A DNA stretch of 64,000 nucleotides from Thermobifida halotolerans (GCF_003574835.2 NZ_CP063196.1:5208001-5272000); one strand, 5' to 3'; positions 27,013 to 36,863 are shown, numbered from the stretch's first letter. The notes: generated by a model not told the origin, from the letters alone. Made by a program: numbers and translations.

Positions 27013-27609
27013 CTATTCCAGCTCACGCGGTCGGCGGCGGCCGCGCCCCAGCCACCTGCGGCCCCTGGGCGCGCTGACCCGCAGCGAACCGAACAGCGAG
27101 AACCCGTCGACCTCCAGAACCGGGGCGTCACGCAGCGGGGAGGGGCGGACGGAGGCGGTCCGCCTGCCGAGGAAGGACCAGCCGCGCACCCGGACCTCCA
27201 ACCCCTCGGGCACCCGGATGACGATCCGCCCGAAAACGGTGGAGGCGGTCATCTCCACCCGGTCCCGTGTCAGGAGCGCGTCGCGCAGGTCCACCTCGGC
27301 GGTGCCGAAGAGCGAGAGCACGAGCTGGCGCGCGGGCACCACCCAGCGTCCGGTGCGCCGGTCGTTGCCGAACAGCGCGGAGACGGGCGTGACGTCCAAC
27401 CGCAGCGGCTGGGCGTCGGGCGGCAGCAGGTCGGCGGTGATGCCCACGAGGTCGCCGAGCCTGCGCGCCGCGTGGACACGGTCGCTGCGCTCCTGGAACT
27501 CCTCCAGGTCCAGACGGCCGTCCTCGACCGCCTCGCGCAGCACCGCCAGCACACGTTCCCGGTCGGCGTCGGAGGCGCGCAGCCGCTCCGGGGGAGGTCC
27601 CTCAATCAC
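27013..27609 (-). CDS. DUF1707 protein with LiaF-like C-terminal domain
   Basis: A 198-residue cytosolic protein. The N-terminus is a DUF1707 domain ([28 protein letters not shown]-like; residues ~10-55) and the remainder is a beta-helical repeat region resembling the LiaF/cell-wall-stress C-terminal domain ([10 protein letters not shown] ... [14 protein letters not shown]). DUF1707 proteins are often linked to envelope-stress responses. The GTG start has no clear ribosome-binding site, and an IS-derived hairpin lies only 19 bases upstream, so expression may have been altered by the insertion. Confidence 0.7.
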   Translation of the reverse strand: MIEGPPPERLRASDADRERVLAVLREAVEDGRLDLEEFQERSDRVHAARRLGDLVGITADLLPPDAQPLRLDVTPVSALFGNDRRTGRWVVPARQLVLSLFGTAEVDLRDALLTRDRVEMTASTVFGRIVIRVPEGLEVRVRGWSFLGRRTASVRPSPLRDAPVLEVDGFSLFGSLRVSAPRGRRWLGRGRRRPRELE

Positions 27610-27628
27610 CTAATACCCTCCGAGGAAG

Positions 27629-27648
27629 CCCCGGCCTTCAGGCCGGGG
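27629..27648 (+). mobile_element. IS200/IS605-type end hairpin
   Basis: A perfect 8-bp stem CCCCGGCC / GGCCGGGG with TTCA loop, flanked by GAAG and AGGA as in IS200/IS605 right ends. It has the same orientation as the hairpin at 28103, so it may belong to an older insertion. The stretch 27649-27842 shows nothing else recognisable. Confidence 0.65.
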
Positions 27649-27842
27649 AGGAATCGGAACCCTGCGGAGCAGGGCAGGGAAGGACGAGTCGCCCCGAGGG
27701 CGATCCGTTGTCTCCGTCCACGGTGGCGAGGAACCCCCCAAGCAGGTGGACGGTCTCGGAGTCGAGAGACCCACCGAAGTTCCCCGCGAGGACGACGACG
27801 GCATGCCGAGCGGCCGGCGCCACCAGGACGGTCCTGACCGAA

Positions 27843-28124
27843 ATGGGCCGCGAGCACGGGCGGAACATCCACCTCGTGCATCCCGCGCACACCACCATGG
27901 ACCGCGCACGGTGCGGAGCGAGAGCCAAGCACGCACTCCCCCTTTCAGAACGTACCTACACCTGCGCGCGTGCGCAGCCGCGTCCCCCAGGGACAAGAAC
28001 TCCGCGCACGTGATGCTGGTCCGGGCTGGTCTCATCCCGGCTGGTGCTGAAGGCCTGAGACCCCTGGGGACGCTGTCCCCCGGGGGCAGCCTGAGCCGGG
28101 AATCCCCTCCCTTCAGGGATGGGA
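27843..28124 (+). pseudogene. C-terminal fragment of a second tnpB
   Basis: One frame reads HLVHPAHTTMDRARCGARAK and SERTYTC, the zinc-finger region of actinobacterial TnpB; near 27965 coding passes to another frame (SPRDKNSAHVMLVRAGL ... SRESPPFRDG), which runs into the end hairpin. The first zinc-finger cysteine is Arg, and the N-terminus and most of RuvC are missing. It is a dead gene. The 3' region, from which TnpB guide RNAs derive, is the best preserved part. Confidence 0.8.
28103..28124 (+). mobile_element. right-end hairpin of the second tnpB remnant
   Basis: A 9-bp stem with one mismatch (TCCCCTCCC / GGGATGGGA) and a TTCA loop that overlaps the 3' end of the tnpB fragment, as expected for an IS200/IS605 right end. 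Confidence 0.7.
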
Positions 28125-28215
28125 GGATGCCAAACCGTCAACGGTACTTCCCGACACCACCACGGCCGCGGAAAAACATTAGGAGCGCCGGAGAACGCCG
28201 AACTACGGTAGGTCC

Positions 28216-29175
28216 ATGACTCCGTCGCCACAGCCCGACCAGTCCACCCTCAACCCGTGGGAACCCGCTCCGCGGCCGGCGATCTCCCTGCGCGGAGTCG
28301 TCAAGCGCTTCGGCGACATCACCGCGGTGGACGGCCTCGACCTCGACATTCCCGAAGGCACCGTCCTGGGGCTGCTCGGACCGAACGGCGCGGGCAAGTC
28401 CACCACGATGCGCATGCTCACCGCGCAGAGCCGCGCCGACGCCGGCGAGATCAGCATCCTGGGCCACCCCGTCCCCAAGGAGTCGAAGTGGGCGCGCTCC
28501 CTCATGGGAGTGGTGCCCCAGCACGACAACCTCGACGAGGAACTCACCGTCGAGGAGAACCTGCGCAGCTTCACCTACCTGTACCGGGTGCCGCGCCGGG
28601 AGCGCGCCGCCGCGGTGGAACGGGCGCTGCGGATCGCCCATCTGGAGCACCGGCGCGACGCGTTCACCGAGAAACTGTCCGGAGGCATGCGCCGCCGCCT
28701 GCTCATCGCCCGCGGTCTGGTGCACCGGCCCCGCGTGGTGCTGCTCGACGAGCCGACGGTCGGTCTGGACCCCCAGGTCCGCCAGGAACTGTGGGGACTG
28801 ATCACCGCGCTGCGCGACGAGGGAGTCACGGTCCTGATGTCCACCCACTACATCGAGGAGGCCGAACGGCTCTCCGACGAGGTCGCGCTCATGGCCGGGG
28901 GGAGGATCGTCAGACGCGGCGTCCCCGCCGACCTGATCACCGAGTACGCGGGGAAGACGGTCGAGGAGTACGCGGTGGGGCTCGACGGCGTCGAGGAGCT
29001 GGAGAACGTCGTGCACGCCGCCGGATTCACCACCCGCCGCACCGGATCGGCGCTGTCGGTGCTGCGCGCCGAGGACCTGCCCGACTCGCTGCGCGACCGG
29101 CTCGGCAGCGGCATGCGCCGCGCCAGCAACCTGGAGGACGTGTTCGTGACACTGACGGGGGAGAAAGTCGAATGA
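28216..29175 (+). CDS. ABC transporter ATP-binding protein
   Basis: A 319-residue ABC ATPase of the drug/antibiotic-exporter (DrrA/NodI-like) group. Walker A is GPNGAGKST (55-63), the signature LSGGMRRR starts at 154, and Walker B RVVLLDEPTVGLD follows at ~173-185; the ~80-residue C-terminal extension is typical of this group. It overlaps the permease gene by four bases (ATGA), so the two are translationally coupled and form one exporter. The substrate is unknown. Confidence 0.9.
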   Translation: MTPSPQPDQSTLNPWEPAPRPAISLRGVVKRFGDITAVDGLDLDIPEGTVLGLLGPNGAGKSTTMRMLTAQSRADAGEISILGHPVPKESKWARSLMGVVPQHDNLDEELTVEENLRSFTYLYRVPRRERAAAVERALRIAHLEHRRDAFTEKLSGGMRRRLLIARGLVHRPRVVLLDEPTVGLDPQVRQELWGLITALRDEGVTVLMSTHYIEEAERLSDEVALMAGGRIVRRGVPADLITEYAGKTVEEYAVGLDGVEELENVVHAAGFTTRRTGSALSVLRAEDLPDSLRDRLGSGMRRASNLEDVFVTLTGEKVE

Positions 29176-29993
29176 CGGAGACCGAGGACACGACGGTGCA
29201 GCGCACCGCCGACCCGCGCACCCGGCCGGGGGGCTTCGAGTTCACCCCGATCGCCGGGGTGCTGGCCCGGGAGTGGGCGCTGTACCGGCGCACCTGGGCG
29301 CCCATCACCTTCTCCGCGATCGTCGAGCCGGTGCTGTACCTGCTCGCCTTCGGCATGGGGATGGGCGCGCTCGTCGGCAGCATCGGCGGCTACGACTACA
29401 TCGAGTTCCTCGGCACCGGCATCGTGGCGATGGCGGTGCTGTTCTCGTCCATGTTCCCGGGGCTGATCAACACGTTCGTACGCCGCCGGTTCCAGCACTC
29501 CTACGAGGGGGTGCTGGCTGCACCGGTCGACGTGCGCGAACTGGTCACCGGCGAGGCGCTGTGGATCGCGTTGAAGGCGGGCGTCTACGGCTGCGCCCCG
29601 CTGCTGGTGGCGATCGGGTTCGGACTGGAACCCACCTGGGCGATGCTGCTCGTCCCGTTCGTCGGCGTGCTCACCGGATTCGGGTTCGCGCTGCTCGGCA
29701 TCCTGCTGTCGGCGGTCATCCCGTCCATCCGCATGGTGGACTACGTCATCTCCGGACTCATCACCCCGCTGTTCCTGGTCGCCGGGACGTTCTTCCCGAT
29801 CGACCAGCTACCGGAGTGGGCGCAGGCGGCGGCCCTGGTCAACCCGCTCTACCACTGCGTGCAACTCGTCCGCGGCACCGCCTTCGGCATCGGCGTCCTG
29901 CCCGCCCTGGGACACCTCGCGGTGATCGCCGTGTTCGCCGCGGCCGTGTGGGGCCTGGCGGTCTACCGCATGCACCGCCGCCTCATCGACTGA
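29172..29993 (+). CDS. ABC-2 type transporter permease
   Basis: A 273-residue membrane protein with six predicted helices and the ABC-2 permease signature region around TPLFLVAGTFFPIDQLPEWAQ, closest to NodJ/daunorubicin-type exporters. The first ~45 residues are cytosolic. Its ATG overlaps the stop codon of the ATPase gene. Together they probably export a lipid, polysaccharide or drug-like molecule; the context gives no further clue. Confidence 0.88.
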   Translation: MTETEDTTVQRTADPRTRPGGFEFTPIAGVLAREWALYRRTWAPITFSAIVEPVLYLLAFGMGMGALVGSIGGYDYIEFLGTGIVAMAVLFSSMFPGLINTFVRRRFQHSYEGVLAAPVDVRELVTGEALWIALKAGVYGCAPLLVAIGFGLEPTWAMLLVPFVGVLTGFGFALLGILLSAVIPSIRMVDYVISGLITPLFLVAGTFFPIDQLPEWAQAAALVNPLYHCVQLVRGTAFGIGVLPALGHLAVIAVFAAAVWGLAVYRMHRRLID

Positions 29994-30013
29994 CCCGTAC
30001 CGGAAGATACAGC

Positions 30014-30078
30014 GGAGCCCCGGAGCCCGGAAGCGCGACGTCGCCCTGACGTGCCGCGTCCGGACCCGGGGCTCCTTT
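30014..30078 (+). terminator. terminator of the ABC exporter operon
   Basis: Outer stem GGAGCCCCGG (30014-30023) pairs with CCGGGGCTCC (30066-30075) followed by TTT; the loop contains a smaller CGCGACGTC-type helix. Confidence 0.7.
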
Positions 30079-30107
30079 CCGTGTCCGCCCGGGCGGACAC
30101 GGGCGGC

Positions 30108-31787
30108 CTACGCGGGGCTGGGCACCCAGCGCAGGACGGCCGACACCGAACCGGCCTCGTGGAACCGCAGGGCGCCGCCCAGGCCGCCCCACTGCTCGGG
30201 GTAGGCGTCCTCCTCCATCTCGGCCACGGCCCGCAGGTCCATGTAGAGCGCCAGGTGCGACTCCTCCAGGCCGGTCATCGTCTGCCGGAACACCGGGTCG
30301 TCACCGAGCCGTCCCGTTCCGGCGGTCCCCATGGAGACCACCGTGGTGTCGCCGTCGGCGGTGACCGTGGGGGTGGGGCCGTAGGAGTAGCCCGACGGAG
30401 CCATGAGATCGCTCCACAGTTGGTTGTCCGCACCGGTCAGACGCAGGTCGAAGGACACGTCGCCGGAGCCGAAGAAGTCGGAGCTCTCCAGGTCGGTGAT
30501 GCCCATGGCGGTCTTGGTGCCCAGGATCTTGTGGAAGTCTGCGGGCAGCCGGATTCCCAGCTCCCGCAGCAGCGCGTCGGTGTCCTCGTAGTCGGGGACG
30601 GACTCGATGCTCTCGCGGTTGGCCTCCCAGACCGCCTGGGCCACGCCGTCCAGTCCGTCGCCGCCGAAGGCGACGACGGAGTTGTCCGGCAGGTCGTGCA
30701 GCGCGGTGATGCCGCCCGGGGGAACGGAGTCGGCGAACAGGACGGTGCCGTCGACACCCGCGTTGAAGACCTTGGTCTCGAACTCCAGGTACTCGCTCTC
30801 CACCCGCACGACCGCGGCGAACCGGCCGGTGACCTCGCCGATCTCGGAGAGGTCCTCGAGGCCGACCTCCGACGCGGCCGTCTCGCTCCGCGCCAGCGCG
30901 CCGTAGTCGGTCCACAGCGCGGCGACACCGTCACCGATGTCGGCGATGTCGGCGGAGAAGGTCTCGTCGTCCTCCAGCGTGCCGTGCTGCTCGACCTGGG
31001 TGTGCAGGTCGTTGAGCGCGGTCTGGGAGTCGCTGAGCAGCGCGAAGTCGTCGGAGACCTCGAAGAAGAGGGTGTCGTCCTCGGCCTGGATACGGGTCAG
31101 CGTCTCCTCGGCGAGGTCCTCGTCCTCCACGGCGACGGCGGCGGCGAACAGGAGCTCCTGCCCGGCGCCCTCCCACACGGCGACCCCGAAGCGCTGACCC
31201 AGCCAGGGCTCGACCTCCGACGCGTAGTCGAGGTTGAGGTCCGGGTACATCTCCTCGAACAGTTCCTGGCCGAAGTCGTCCTCGGCGCTGCCGAGGTCGT
31301 CCTTGACGGTCTCGGGAAGCCGTTCGTAGAACTGGGCGTAGGACGCCCACTGGCCGCCGGTGGGTTTGAGGTCCACCTTGGCGAACGCCAGGGAGGAGCC
31401 GGGCAGCACCGACTCGGGCTGCGGTCCGCCGAACAGGTTGCTCACCAGTGCCGTCGACGCCCACACACCGCCGCCGACCAGGGCGATCGCCACGACGATG
31501 GAGACGGGGATCAGCCAGACCGGTTTCCTGCCGGGCGGCGGCCCGGGTGGCCCGCCGTACATCGGCTGTCCCGGCGGCGGTTGTCCGGGACCGCCCGGCC
31601 CGTACGGCTGAGCCAGGGGCTGGCCCATGGGCGGGCCCTGGGGGGCGGCGTAACCGGGACCGGTCGGCTGTCCGGGAGGTGCTCCCTGAGGCTGTCCCTG
31701 GGGGTGGTATCCCGGACCGGGGGGCTGTCCCGGTGGCGGCTGCTGCCCCCACCGGGGCGGTTGGTTGTGCGGGTCGGGGTAGGACAT
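30108..31787 (-). CDS. DUF3352 membrane protein with proline-rich N-terminus
   Basis: A 559-residue protein: a Pro/Gly/Gln-rich cytosolic segment (~1-88), one membrane helix (~92-116, VWLIPVSIVVAIALVGGGVWAS) and a large acidic extracellular DUF3352 domain. Similar proteins are common in actinobacteria and have no established role; the proline-rich segment resembles those that bind kinases or divisome proteins. The ATG is preceded by GGAGG. It is convergent with the ABC exporter. Confidence 0.8.
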   Translation of the reverse strand: MSYPDPHNQPPRWGQQPPPGQPPGPGYHPQGQPQGAPPGQPTGPGYAAPQGPPMGQPLAQPYGPGGPGQPPPGQPMYGGPPGPPPGRKPVWLIPVSIVVAIALVGGGVWASTALVSNLFGGPQPESVLPGSSLAFAKVDLKPTGGQWASYAQFYERLPETVKDDLGSAEDDFGQELFEEMYPDLNLDYASEVEPWLGQRFGVAVWEGAGQELLFAAAVAVEDEDLAEETLTRIQAEDDTLFFEVSDDFALLSDSQTALNDLHTQVEQHGTLEDDETFSADIADIGDGVAALWTDYGALARSETAASEVGLEDLSEIGEVTGRFAAVVRVESEYLEFETKVFNAGVDGTVLFADSVPPGGITALHDLPDNSVVAFGGDGLDGVAQAVWEANRESIESVPDYEDTDALLRELGIRLPADFHKILGTKTAMGITDLESSDFFGSGDVSFDLRLTGADNQLWSDLMAPSGYSYGPTPTVTADGDTTVVSMGTAGTGRLGDDPVFRQTMTGLEESHLALYMDLRAVAEMEEDAYPEQWGGLGGALRFHEAGSVSAVLRWVPSPA

Positions 31788-31891
31788 CGGACCTCCGGAC
31801 GAGCGGGGGGAGTCTCACGGTTTTTCCGGTCGTCTATGACTACCGGAGGGGTGTGACAGTTCCTCCCGATACGGCTTCGTGCCCGAAAAGT

Positions 31892-31924
31892 GACCGGACC
31901 CCGCCATGATGGCCGGATCCGGTC
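31892..31924 (-). terminator. putative terminator downstream of glpX
   Basis: GACCGGA (31892-31898) pairs with TCCGGTC (31918-31924) around a GC-rich loop, beginning 24 bases after the glpX stop codon. The stem is only 7 bp, so confidence is moderate. Confidence 0.5.
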
Positions 31925-31947
31925 AGAGCCGTCCGCGGGTTCGCCGG

Positions 31948-32973
31948 TCAGTTGGCGGCCGAGAAGTCGACGCCGCTGTAGGTGGCCAGCTTGCTGAGCT
32001 GGTGCTCACTGGTCACGCGGCGGATGGTGCCGCTGCGTCCGCGCATGACCAGGGACTCGGTGGTGGCGCCGCCGTCGGCGTAGCGGACCCCGCCGAGCAG
32101 CTCCCCTCCGGTGATGCCGGTCGCGGCGAAGAAGACGTCCTCGGAGGAGACCAGGTCGTCGGTGGTCAGCACCCGCGCCAGGTCGTGCCCCGAAGCCTCG
32201 ACCCTGCGCCGCTCCTCGTCGTTGCTCGGCCACAGACGCCCCTGGATCACACCGCCCAGGCACTTGATGGCGCACGCGGCGATGATGCCCTCGGGGGTGC
32301 CGCCGATGCCCAGCAGCAGGTCGACGCCGGTTCCGGCGCGCGCGGCCATGATCGCCCCGGCCACGTCGCCGTCGGTGATGAACTTGATGCGGGCGCCGGT
32401 CCGGCGGACCTCGTGCACCAGTCGCTCGTGCCGGGGCCGGTCCAGGATGACCACCGTGATGTCCTGCGGGCTGCCGCCCTTGGCCTTGGCCACCGCGCGG
32501 ACGTTGTCGGCGACGGGGGCGTTGATGTCGACCACGTTCGCCGCGGCCGGACCGGTGACCAGTTTCTCCATGTAGAACACGGCGGACGGGTCGAACATGG
32601 AGCCGCGCGGGCTCACCGCGATCACCGACACCGCGTTGGGCATTCCCATCGCGGTCAGCCGGGTGCCGTCGACCGGGTCCACGGCGACGTCGCACTCGGC
32701 GCCGTTGCCGTCGCCGACCTGTTCGCCGTTGTACAGCATGGGGGCGTTGTCCTTCTCACCCTCCCCGATGACCACCGTGCCCTTCATCGACACGGTGCTG
32801 ATCAGGTGGCGCATTCCTCGGACGGCGGCGCCGTCCGCCCCGTTCTTGTCGCCACGGCCCACCCAGCGCGCGGCGGCCAGCGCCGCGGCCTCGGTGACCC
32901 GTACCAGTTCCAGGGCCAGGTTGCGGTCGGGAGCGTCGTGCGGGATCGGTACCGGAGCATTCGCAGTGGTCAT
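31948..32973 (-). CDS. glpX: fructose-1,6-bisphosphatase class II
   Basis: A 341-residue GlpX-type phosphatase that converts fructose-1,6-bisphosphate to fructose-6-phosphate in gluconeogenesis. The metal-binding motifs GEGEKD (70-75) and DPVDGT (99-104) of the lithium-sensitive phosphatase superfamily are intact. The ATG is preceded by AAAGGG. Actinobacteria usually rely on this enzyme as their only FBPase. It is divergent from a TetR gene, which might regulate it. Confidence 0.95.
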   Translation of the reverse strand: MTTANAPVPIPHDAPDRNLALELVRVTEAAALAAARWVGRGDKNGADGAAVRGMRHLISTVSMKGTVVIGEGEKDNAPMLYNGEQVGDGNGAECDVAVDPVDGTRLTAMGMPNAVSVIAVSPRGSMFDPSAVFYMEKLVTGPAAANVVDINAPVADNVRAVAKAKGGSPQDITVVILDRPRHERLVHEVRRTGARIKFITDGDVAGAIMAARAGTGVDLLLGIGGTPEGIIAACAIKCLGGVIQGRLWPSNDEERRRVEASGHDLARVLTTDDLVSSEDVFFAATGITGGELLGGVRYADGGATTESLVMRGRSGTIRRVTSEHQLSKLATYSGVDFSAAN

Positions 32974-33125
32974 GACAGGCCCTTTCCGAATCGGTTCTTC
33001 CGCCCGAAGGTGCGGAGAACGCGCCGATTCTCTCAGCTTCGTCGGCCGCTGGGTCGTGCGGGACCCGCTGGCGTACTCTCTTCAACACTAGGCGAGCCCT
33101 TCGCACGCGATTGGGGACGATTGGG

Positions 33126-33737
33126 TTGACTGTGGAGAAGGTGGAAAAGCCGGTGCGCGTCTCGGCCCGGGGAGCAGCCACACGCACCGCGCTGCTGAAG
33201 GCCGCATCGCACGTGTTCCGCACGGTCGGCTTCGACAAGGCCGGGGTCAGCGAGGTCGTCGCCTACGCCGGAGCCAGCGTCGGGAGTCTGTACCATCACT
33301 TCACCGGTAAGGCGGATCTCTACCTGGCGCTGTACGAGGAGTTCCAGCAGCGCCAGCAGGACCGGACGCACCAGGCGGTCGCCCGGGCGCGGGCGCGGGG
33401 GGAGAACAGCCCCCACCGGCTCATGAACATCGCCGCACGCGCCTACCTGGAGGGGTGCATCGAGGAGCGCGAGACCACCCGGCTCTTCTACAGCGGTGAC
33501 AGCCCTCCCGGATTCGAGGCGCTCATGCGCGAGCAGCTGCGGGAGTGGACCGGCCGCAACGCCGCCCTGTTCCGCAAGGCCGACGAGCCGGTGGACGAGG
33601 CGCTGCTGCTGATCGTCAGCGGGTCGATCTCGCTCGCGGCGACCGAGGTCATCAACCGCGAGGACCTCGACGACGCCCGCGGGTTCGCCGACGCGGTGGT
33701 GGAGCGGCTGAACAGCCTGACACCCCGGTCGGAGTGA
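33126..33737 (+). CDS. TetR-family transcriptional regulator
   Basis: A 203-residue regulator with an N-terminal helix-turn-helix (FDKAGVSEVVAYAGASVGSLYHHFTGKADLY, about residues 37-68) and a ligand-binding domain resembling other fatty-acid or drug-responsive TetR proteins. The start is uncertain among TTG 33111, TTG 33126 and GTG 33132; GGGGAC is best placed for 33126. It is divergent from glpX with 152 bp between, so autoregulation there and control of glpX are both possible. The ligand is unknown. Confidence 0.82.
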   Translation: MTVEKVEKPVRVSARGAATRTALLKAASHVFRTVGFDKAGVSEVVAYAGASVGSLYHHFTGKADLYLALYEEFQQRQQDRTHQAVARARARGENSPHRLMNIAARAYLEGCIEERETTRLFYSGDSPPGFEALMREQLREWTGRNAALFRKADEPVDEALLLIVSGSISLAATEVINREDLDDARGFADAVVERLNSLTPRSE

Positions 33738-33804
33738 GCCGCGACCATCGGGCAAGCTGGAGGCGACAGAACCGGAAACGCGGTGACGGGGTGGGAAGAA
33801 CCGC

Positions 33805-34371
33805 ATGAGCAGTGGTGGTCGCCGAACCGACAGCACCTTTCTCGGCTACGCGATCGTGCTGGGCGCGATCGCTCTGGTGGTGCTGGTGATGACACTGGTG
33901 GTGGACGCGCGCAGGGAGGAGCGCATCCCCACCGTCGACTACACCGCCGACGCGCTCACGCTCGGCGAGATCGCGCCGTACCGGGCGTACGCGCCCGAGG
34001 GACTGCCCGAGGGGTGGACGCCGACCAGTTCGCGGCTGGAGACCGGCGGCGCGCTGCCGGGTGGGGAACCGACCGAGCCGGTCCGGTGGACGCTGGGGTT
34101 CGCCACCCCCGAGGACCGGCACGCGGCCTTCCACATCAGCGACGCCGACCCGGAGGAGTTCATCGCCGAGGTCAGCATGGACGGGGAGCCCGACGGCGAG
34201 TCCACGGTGGACGGCCAGGTCTGGGAGCGCCGGTACAACGAGACCGAGGGTGAGCGCTCCCTGGTGCTGCGCACCGACGACGCCACCCTCGTGGTCAGCG
34301 GCGGCGCGTCCTACGAGGAGTTGGAGACGCTCGCGGGGGCACTGGAGCCGCAGACACCCCCGCAGAGGTGA
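33805..34371 (+). CDS. DUF4245 membrane-anchored protein
   Basis: A 188-residue protein with a short cytosolic N-terminus, one membrane helix (~13-33) and an external domain of the DUF4245 type (PEGLPEGWTPTSSR is the family opening). It is found beside glpX in many actinobacteria, as Rv1100 is beside Rv1099c. Function unknown. The ATG at 33805 lacks a strong ribosome-binding site but fits the family length. Confidence 0.8.
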   Translation: MSSGGRRTDSTFLGYAIVLGAIALVVLVMTLVVDARREERIPTVDYTADALTLGEIAPYRAYAPEGLPEGWTPTSSRLETGGALPGGEPTEPVRWTLGFATPEDRHAAFHISDADPEEFIAEVSMDGEPDGESTVDGQVWERRYNETEGERSLVLRTDDATLVVSGGASYEELETLAGALEPQTPPQR

Positions 34372-34482
34372 AATCCTCGGTATGAGGGGCTGGGGTCTGC
34401 ATTCCGACACCGTGCGGCGTCGGCGGCGTGAATCGGCCCCGGCTCGTGGTCACACGTCTCCGACCGACAAGGAGCATCCCCC

Positions 34483-35385
34483 ATGCCGTGGTCCGTCAAC
34501 GGCGAGATCGAGTTCGGGCCGATCGCGCTCACGCTGACCATCGCGCTGCTGGCGGCCACGATCGTGGTGGAGCCGCTGGCGGGACGGCGATCGTTCGCGA
34601 GGCTGCGCGCGGCCGCGGACCACGACCCCGGCGCGCTCATCCGCTACAGCCGCGAATCACTCGTCGCGTCCGCGGTCCTGCTCGTGGCGGACATCGCGGT
34701 ACTGGCCACCGCGGTGTCGCTGCCCACCGCCGCGGTCGGGCTGGCACTGGTCGAACCCGAGGCCGTGGTCCGGGGCGTCCGGTCACTCGTCACGGTGACC
34801 GCTGAAGGACCGCAGGACGTCAGCTGGCTGGGGTATGCCGTCCTGTTCGTGATGTTGCTGGTCACAGTGCTGGGCCTCGTGGTCTTCCTGTCGGCCAGGG
34901 TGGCGGTGGTCCGGACCCAGCGCAGGGACGGCCTGCCCTACCACCTGTCGCCCGAAGCCGCGAAGCTGCCCGAGGCCTCCCGCCGACTCCTGCGGATCGT
35001 GATGCCCGTGACCGCCGCCCAACGCAGGTGGGTGGCAGCAGCGGCGGCAGCCGACGAGGCGGAGACCGTCCTGCGGTTCTACGGGATCTTCCTCGCCCTG
35101 CTGATCGGTGTGGTCGGAATGGGTCCCGTGGGGAGCTGGGCCGTGGTGACGACGCTGTCCCTGCTGCGTTCCCTCGTGACCGTCGGCCAGTGGCGGCCGG
35201 CGTGCGAGTACGCCTTCATGCACGCCGTGGCCGCGGCGCTGTACCTGTTCTTCCTGCCCGGCAGCCTCCTGGTGCCGCTCCTGGTGACCGCCCACAACAG
35301 TGTGATCAAGGCCCTGACCCCCGTCACCGGACAGCGGGAACGAGGAGTCATGGAGGTGCTGCCCGACACCGAGGAACCCCGGTAG
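34483..35385 (+). CDS. CPBP-like integral membrane protein with altered active site
   Basis: A 300-residue polytopic protein (about seven helices). The stretch QRRWVAAAAAADEAETVLRF (180-199) and the ending GSLLVPLLVTAHNSVI resemble CPBP/Abi intramembrane proteases (Rce1-like). However, the EExxxR motif reads AExxxR (Ala193, Glu194, Arg198), so the usual catalytic Glu pair is broken, while His247 and His271 remain. It may be an inactive relative, or the similarity may be only architectural. The ATG follows AAGGAG. Confidence 0.55.
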   Translation: MPWSVNGEIEFGPIALTLTIALLAATIVVEPLAGRRSFARLRAAADHDPGALIRYSRESLVASAVLLVADIAVLATAVSLPTAAVGLALVEPEAVVRGVRSLVTVTAEGPQDVSWLGYAVLFVMLLVTVLGLVVFLSARVAVVRTQRRDGLPYHLSPEAAKLPEASRRLLRIVMPVTAAQRRWVAAAAAADEAETVLRFYGIFLALLIGVVGMGPVGSWAVVTTLSLLRSLVTVGQWRPACEYAFMHAVAAALYLFFLPGSLLVPLLVTAHNSVIKALTPVTGQRERGVMEVLPDTEEPR

Positions 35386-35397
35386 CGGCGGGAACGG

Positions 35398-35643
35398 TCA
35401 GAACGGGGCGTCGCCGTCCCCGTCGTCCGGGGAGTCCTCGGCCAGGGCGGCGGCGAGCTTGGCGCGGGCGCCCTCCAGCCACGCCTCGCACGTCTTCGCC
35501 AGCTCCTCGCCGCGCTCCCACAGCGCCAGGGACTCCTTGAGGGTCAACCCGCCCGACTCCAGGCGGCGCACCACCGTGTTCAGCTCCTCGCGCGCCTCCT
35601 CGTAGCTCAGCTCCGGTTCGGCCGCCGTGTTCTCACCCATCAT
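35398..35643 (-). CDS. xseB: exodeoxyribonuclease VII small subunit
   Basis: An 81-residue helical-hairpin subunit ([20 protein letters not shown] and [19 protein letters not shown] are the family motifs). Several copies decorate each XseA. It begins with tandem ATG codons; the first overlaps the xseA stop codon (ATGA), so translation is coupled. GAGGGGG lies just upstream inside xseA. Confidence 0.93.
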   Translation of the reverse strand: MMGENTAAEPELSYEEAREELNTVVRRLESGGLTLKESLALWERGEELAKTCEAWLEGARAKLAAALAEDSPDDGDGDAPF

Positions 35644-36863
35644 TCCCCCTCGTCGTCGCTTCTGTCCTTGGCGATCGCGGTCAGTCCGTCCTCGGCGAAC
35701 CGCAACCGCAACTCCTCACCCGGCGCCACGTCGGCCGCCGAGCGCACCACCGTGCCGTCGGCGCGCCGCACGATCGCGTATCCCCGCGCCAGCGTCGTGG
35801 CCGGGGACAGCGCGTGCAGCCGGGCGCGGGTGTGCGCCAGGCCGTCGCCCGCCCGGTCCAGGGCCGCGGTCAGGGCGCGGCGGCCCCGGTCGCGCAGTCC
35901 CAGGACCTGCTCGACCTGCCGGTCCAGCTCCCGCACGGGACTGGCCAGCACCGGCCGGGACCGCACTCCCGCCAGCCACGCCTCCTCGCGGGCGATGCCG
36001 CCCCGCAGCACCCGGCGCGCCCGGTCCCGCAACTGGTGGACGAGCTGCAACTGCTCGCCCACGTCGGGCACGACCTTCTTCGCGGCGTCGGTGGGGGTGG
36101 AGGCGCGCAGGTCGGCCACGTAGTCCAGCAGCGGGGTGTCCTGCTCGTGCCCGATCGCGCTCACCACCGGGGTGCGCGTGGCCGCGACCGCGCGCACCAG
36201 CGCCTCGTCGGAGAACGGCAGCAGGTCCTCCAGGGAGCCGCCGCCGCGCGCGACGATGATGACGTCGATCTCCGCGCGCGCGTCCAACTCCTCCAGCGCG
36301 GCCAGCACCTCGCCCACCGCGCGGTCGCCCTGCACCGCGACCTCGCGCACCTCGAACCGCACCGCGGGCCAGCGTCGGCGCGCGTTCTCCAGCACGTCGC
36401 GCTCCGCGGCGGAGTCGCGCCCGCAGACCAGGCCGACCACGCCGGGCAGGAACGGCAGCCGCCGCTTGCGGGACTCGGCGAACAGGCCCTCGGCGGACAG
36501 GGTCTGCCGCAGCCGTTCCAGCCGGGCCAGCAGTTCCCCCAGACCGACGTGGCGGATCTCCAGGGCCTGCAGCGCGAAGGTGCCGCGCGGCACGTAGAAG
36601 TCGGGTCGGGCGTGGACGACCACCCGGGCGCCCGGCTCGAGGGCGGGCGCCGCGGCCTGCAGTACCCGGATCGGGCAGGTCACCCGGGCCGACACGTTCG
36701 CCACCGGATCGCGCAGGGTGATGTAGGCCATGCCGCCGCGCCGGTTCAGTTCCGCGATCTGCCCCTCGACCCAGATGCGGCCGAGCCGTCCGATCCAGCC
36801 GCCGACGGCCTGCAGGACGACGCGTACCGGTTGCGGGGACTCGGGGGAACTCTCCATACCCAT
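35640..36863 (-). CDS. xseA: exodeoxyribonuclease VII large subunit
   Basis: A 407-residue nuclease that degrades single-stranded DNA to short oligonucleotides. An N-terminal OB-fold (~12-110, [15 protein letters not shown] at 30-44) precedes the catalytic domain with the conserved [11 protein letters not shown] (204-214) and GRDSAAERD (148-156). Coupled to xseB by a four-base overlap. The second Met (residue 3) is an alternative start. Confidence 0.95.
   Translation of the reverse strand: MGMESSPESPQPVRVVLQAVGGWIGRLGRIWVEGQIAELNRRGGMAYITLRDPVANVSARVTCPIRVLQAAAPALEPGARVVVHARPDFYVPRGTFALQALEIRHVGLGELLARLERLRQTLSAEGLFAESRKRRLPFLPGVVGLVCGRDSAAERDVLENARRRWPAVRFEVREVAVQGDRAVGEVLAALEELDARAEIDVIIVARGGGSLEDLLPFSDEALVRAVAATRTPVVSAIGHEQDTPLLDYVADLRASTPTDAAKKVVPDVGEQLQLVHQLRDRARRVLRGGIAREEAWLAGVRSRPVLASPVRELDRQVEQVLGLRDRGRRALTAALDRAGDGLAHTRARLHALSPATTLARGYAIVRRADGTVVRSAADVAPGEELRLRFAEDGLTAIAKDRSDDEGE

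Noticed and set aside
27638-27928. A 96-codon minus-strand frame with a fairly protein-like composition
   Set aside because: The plus strand of the same stretch encodes recognisable TnpB zinc-finger sequence and ends in an IS hairpin, so the minus frame is fortuitous.
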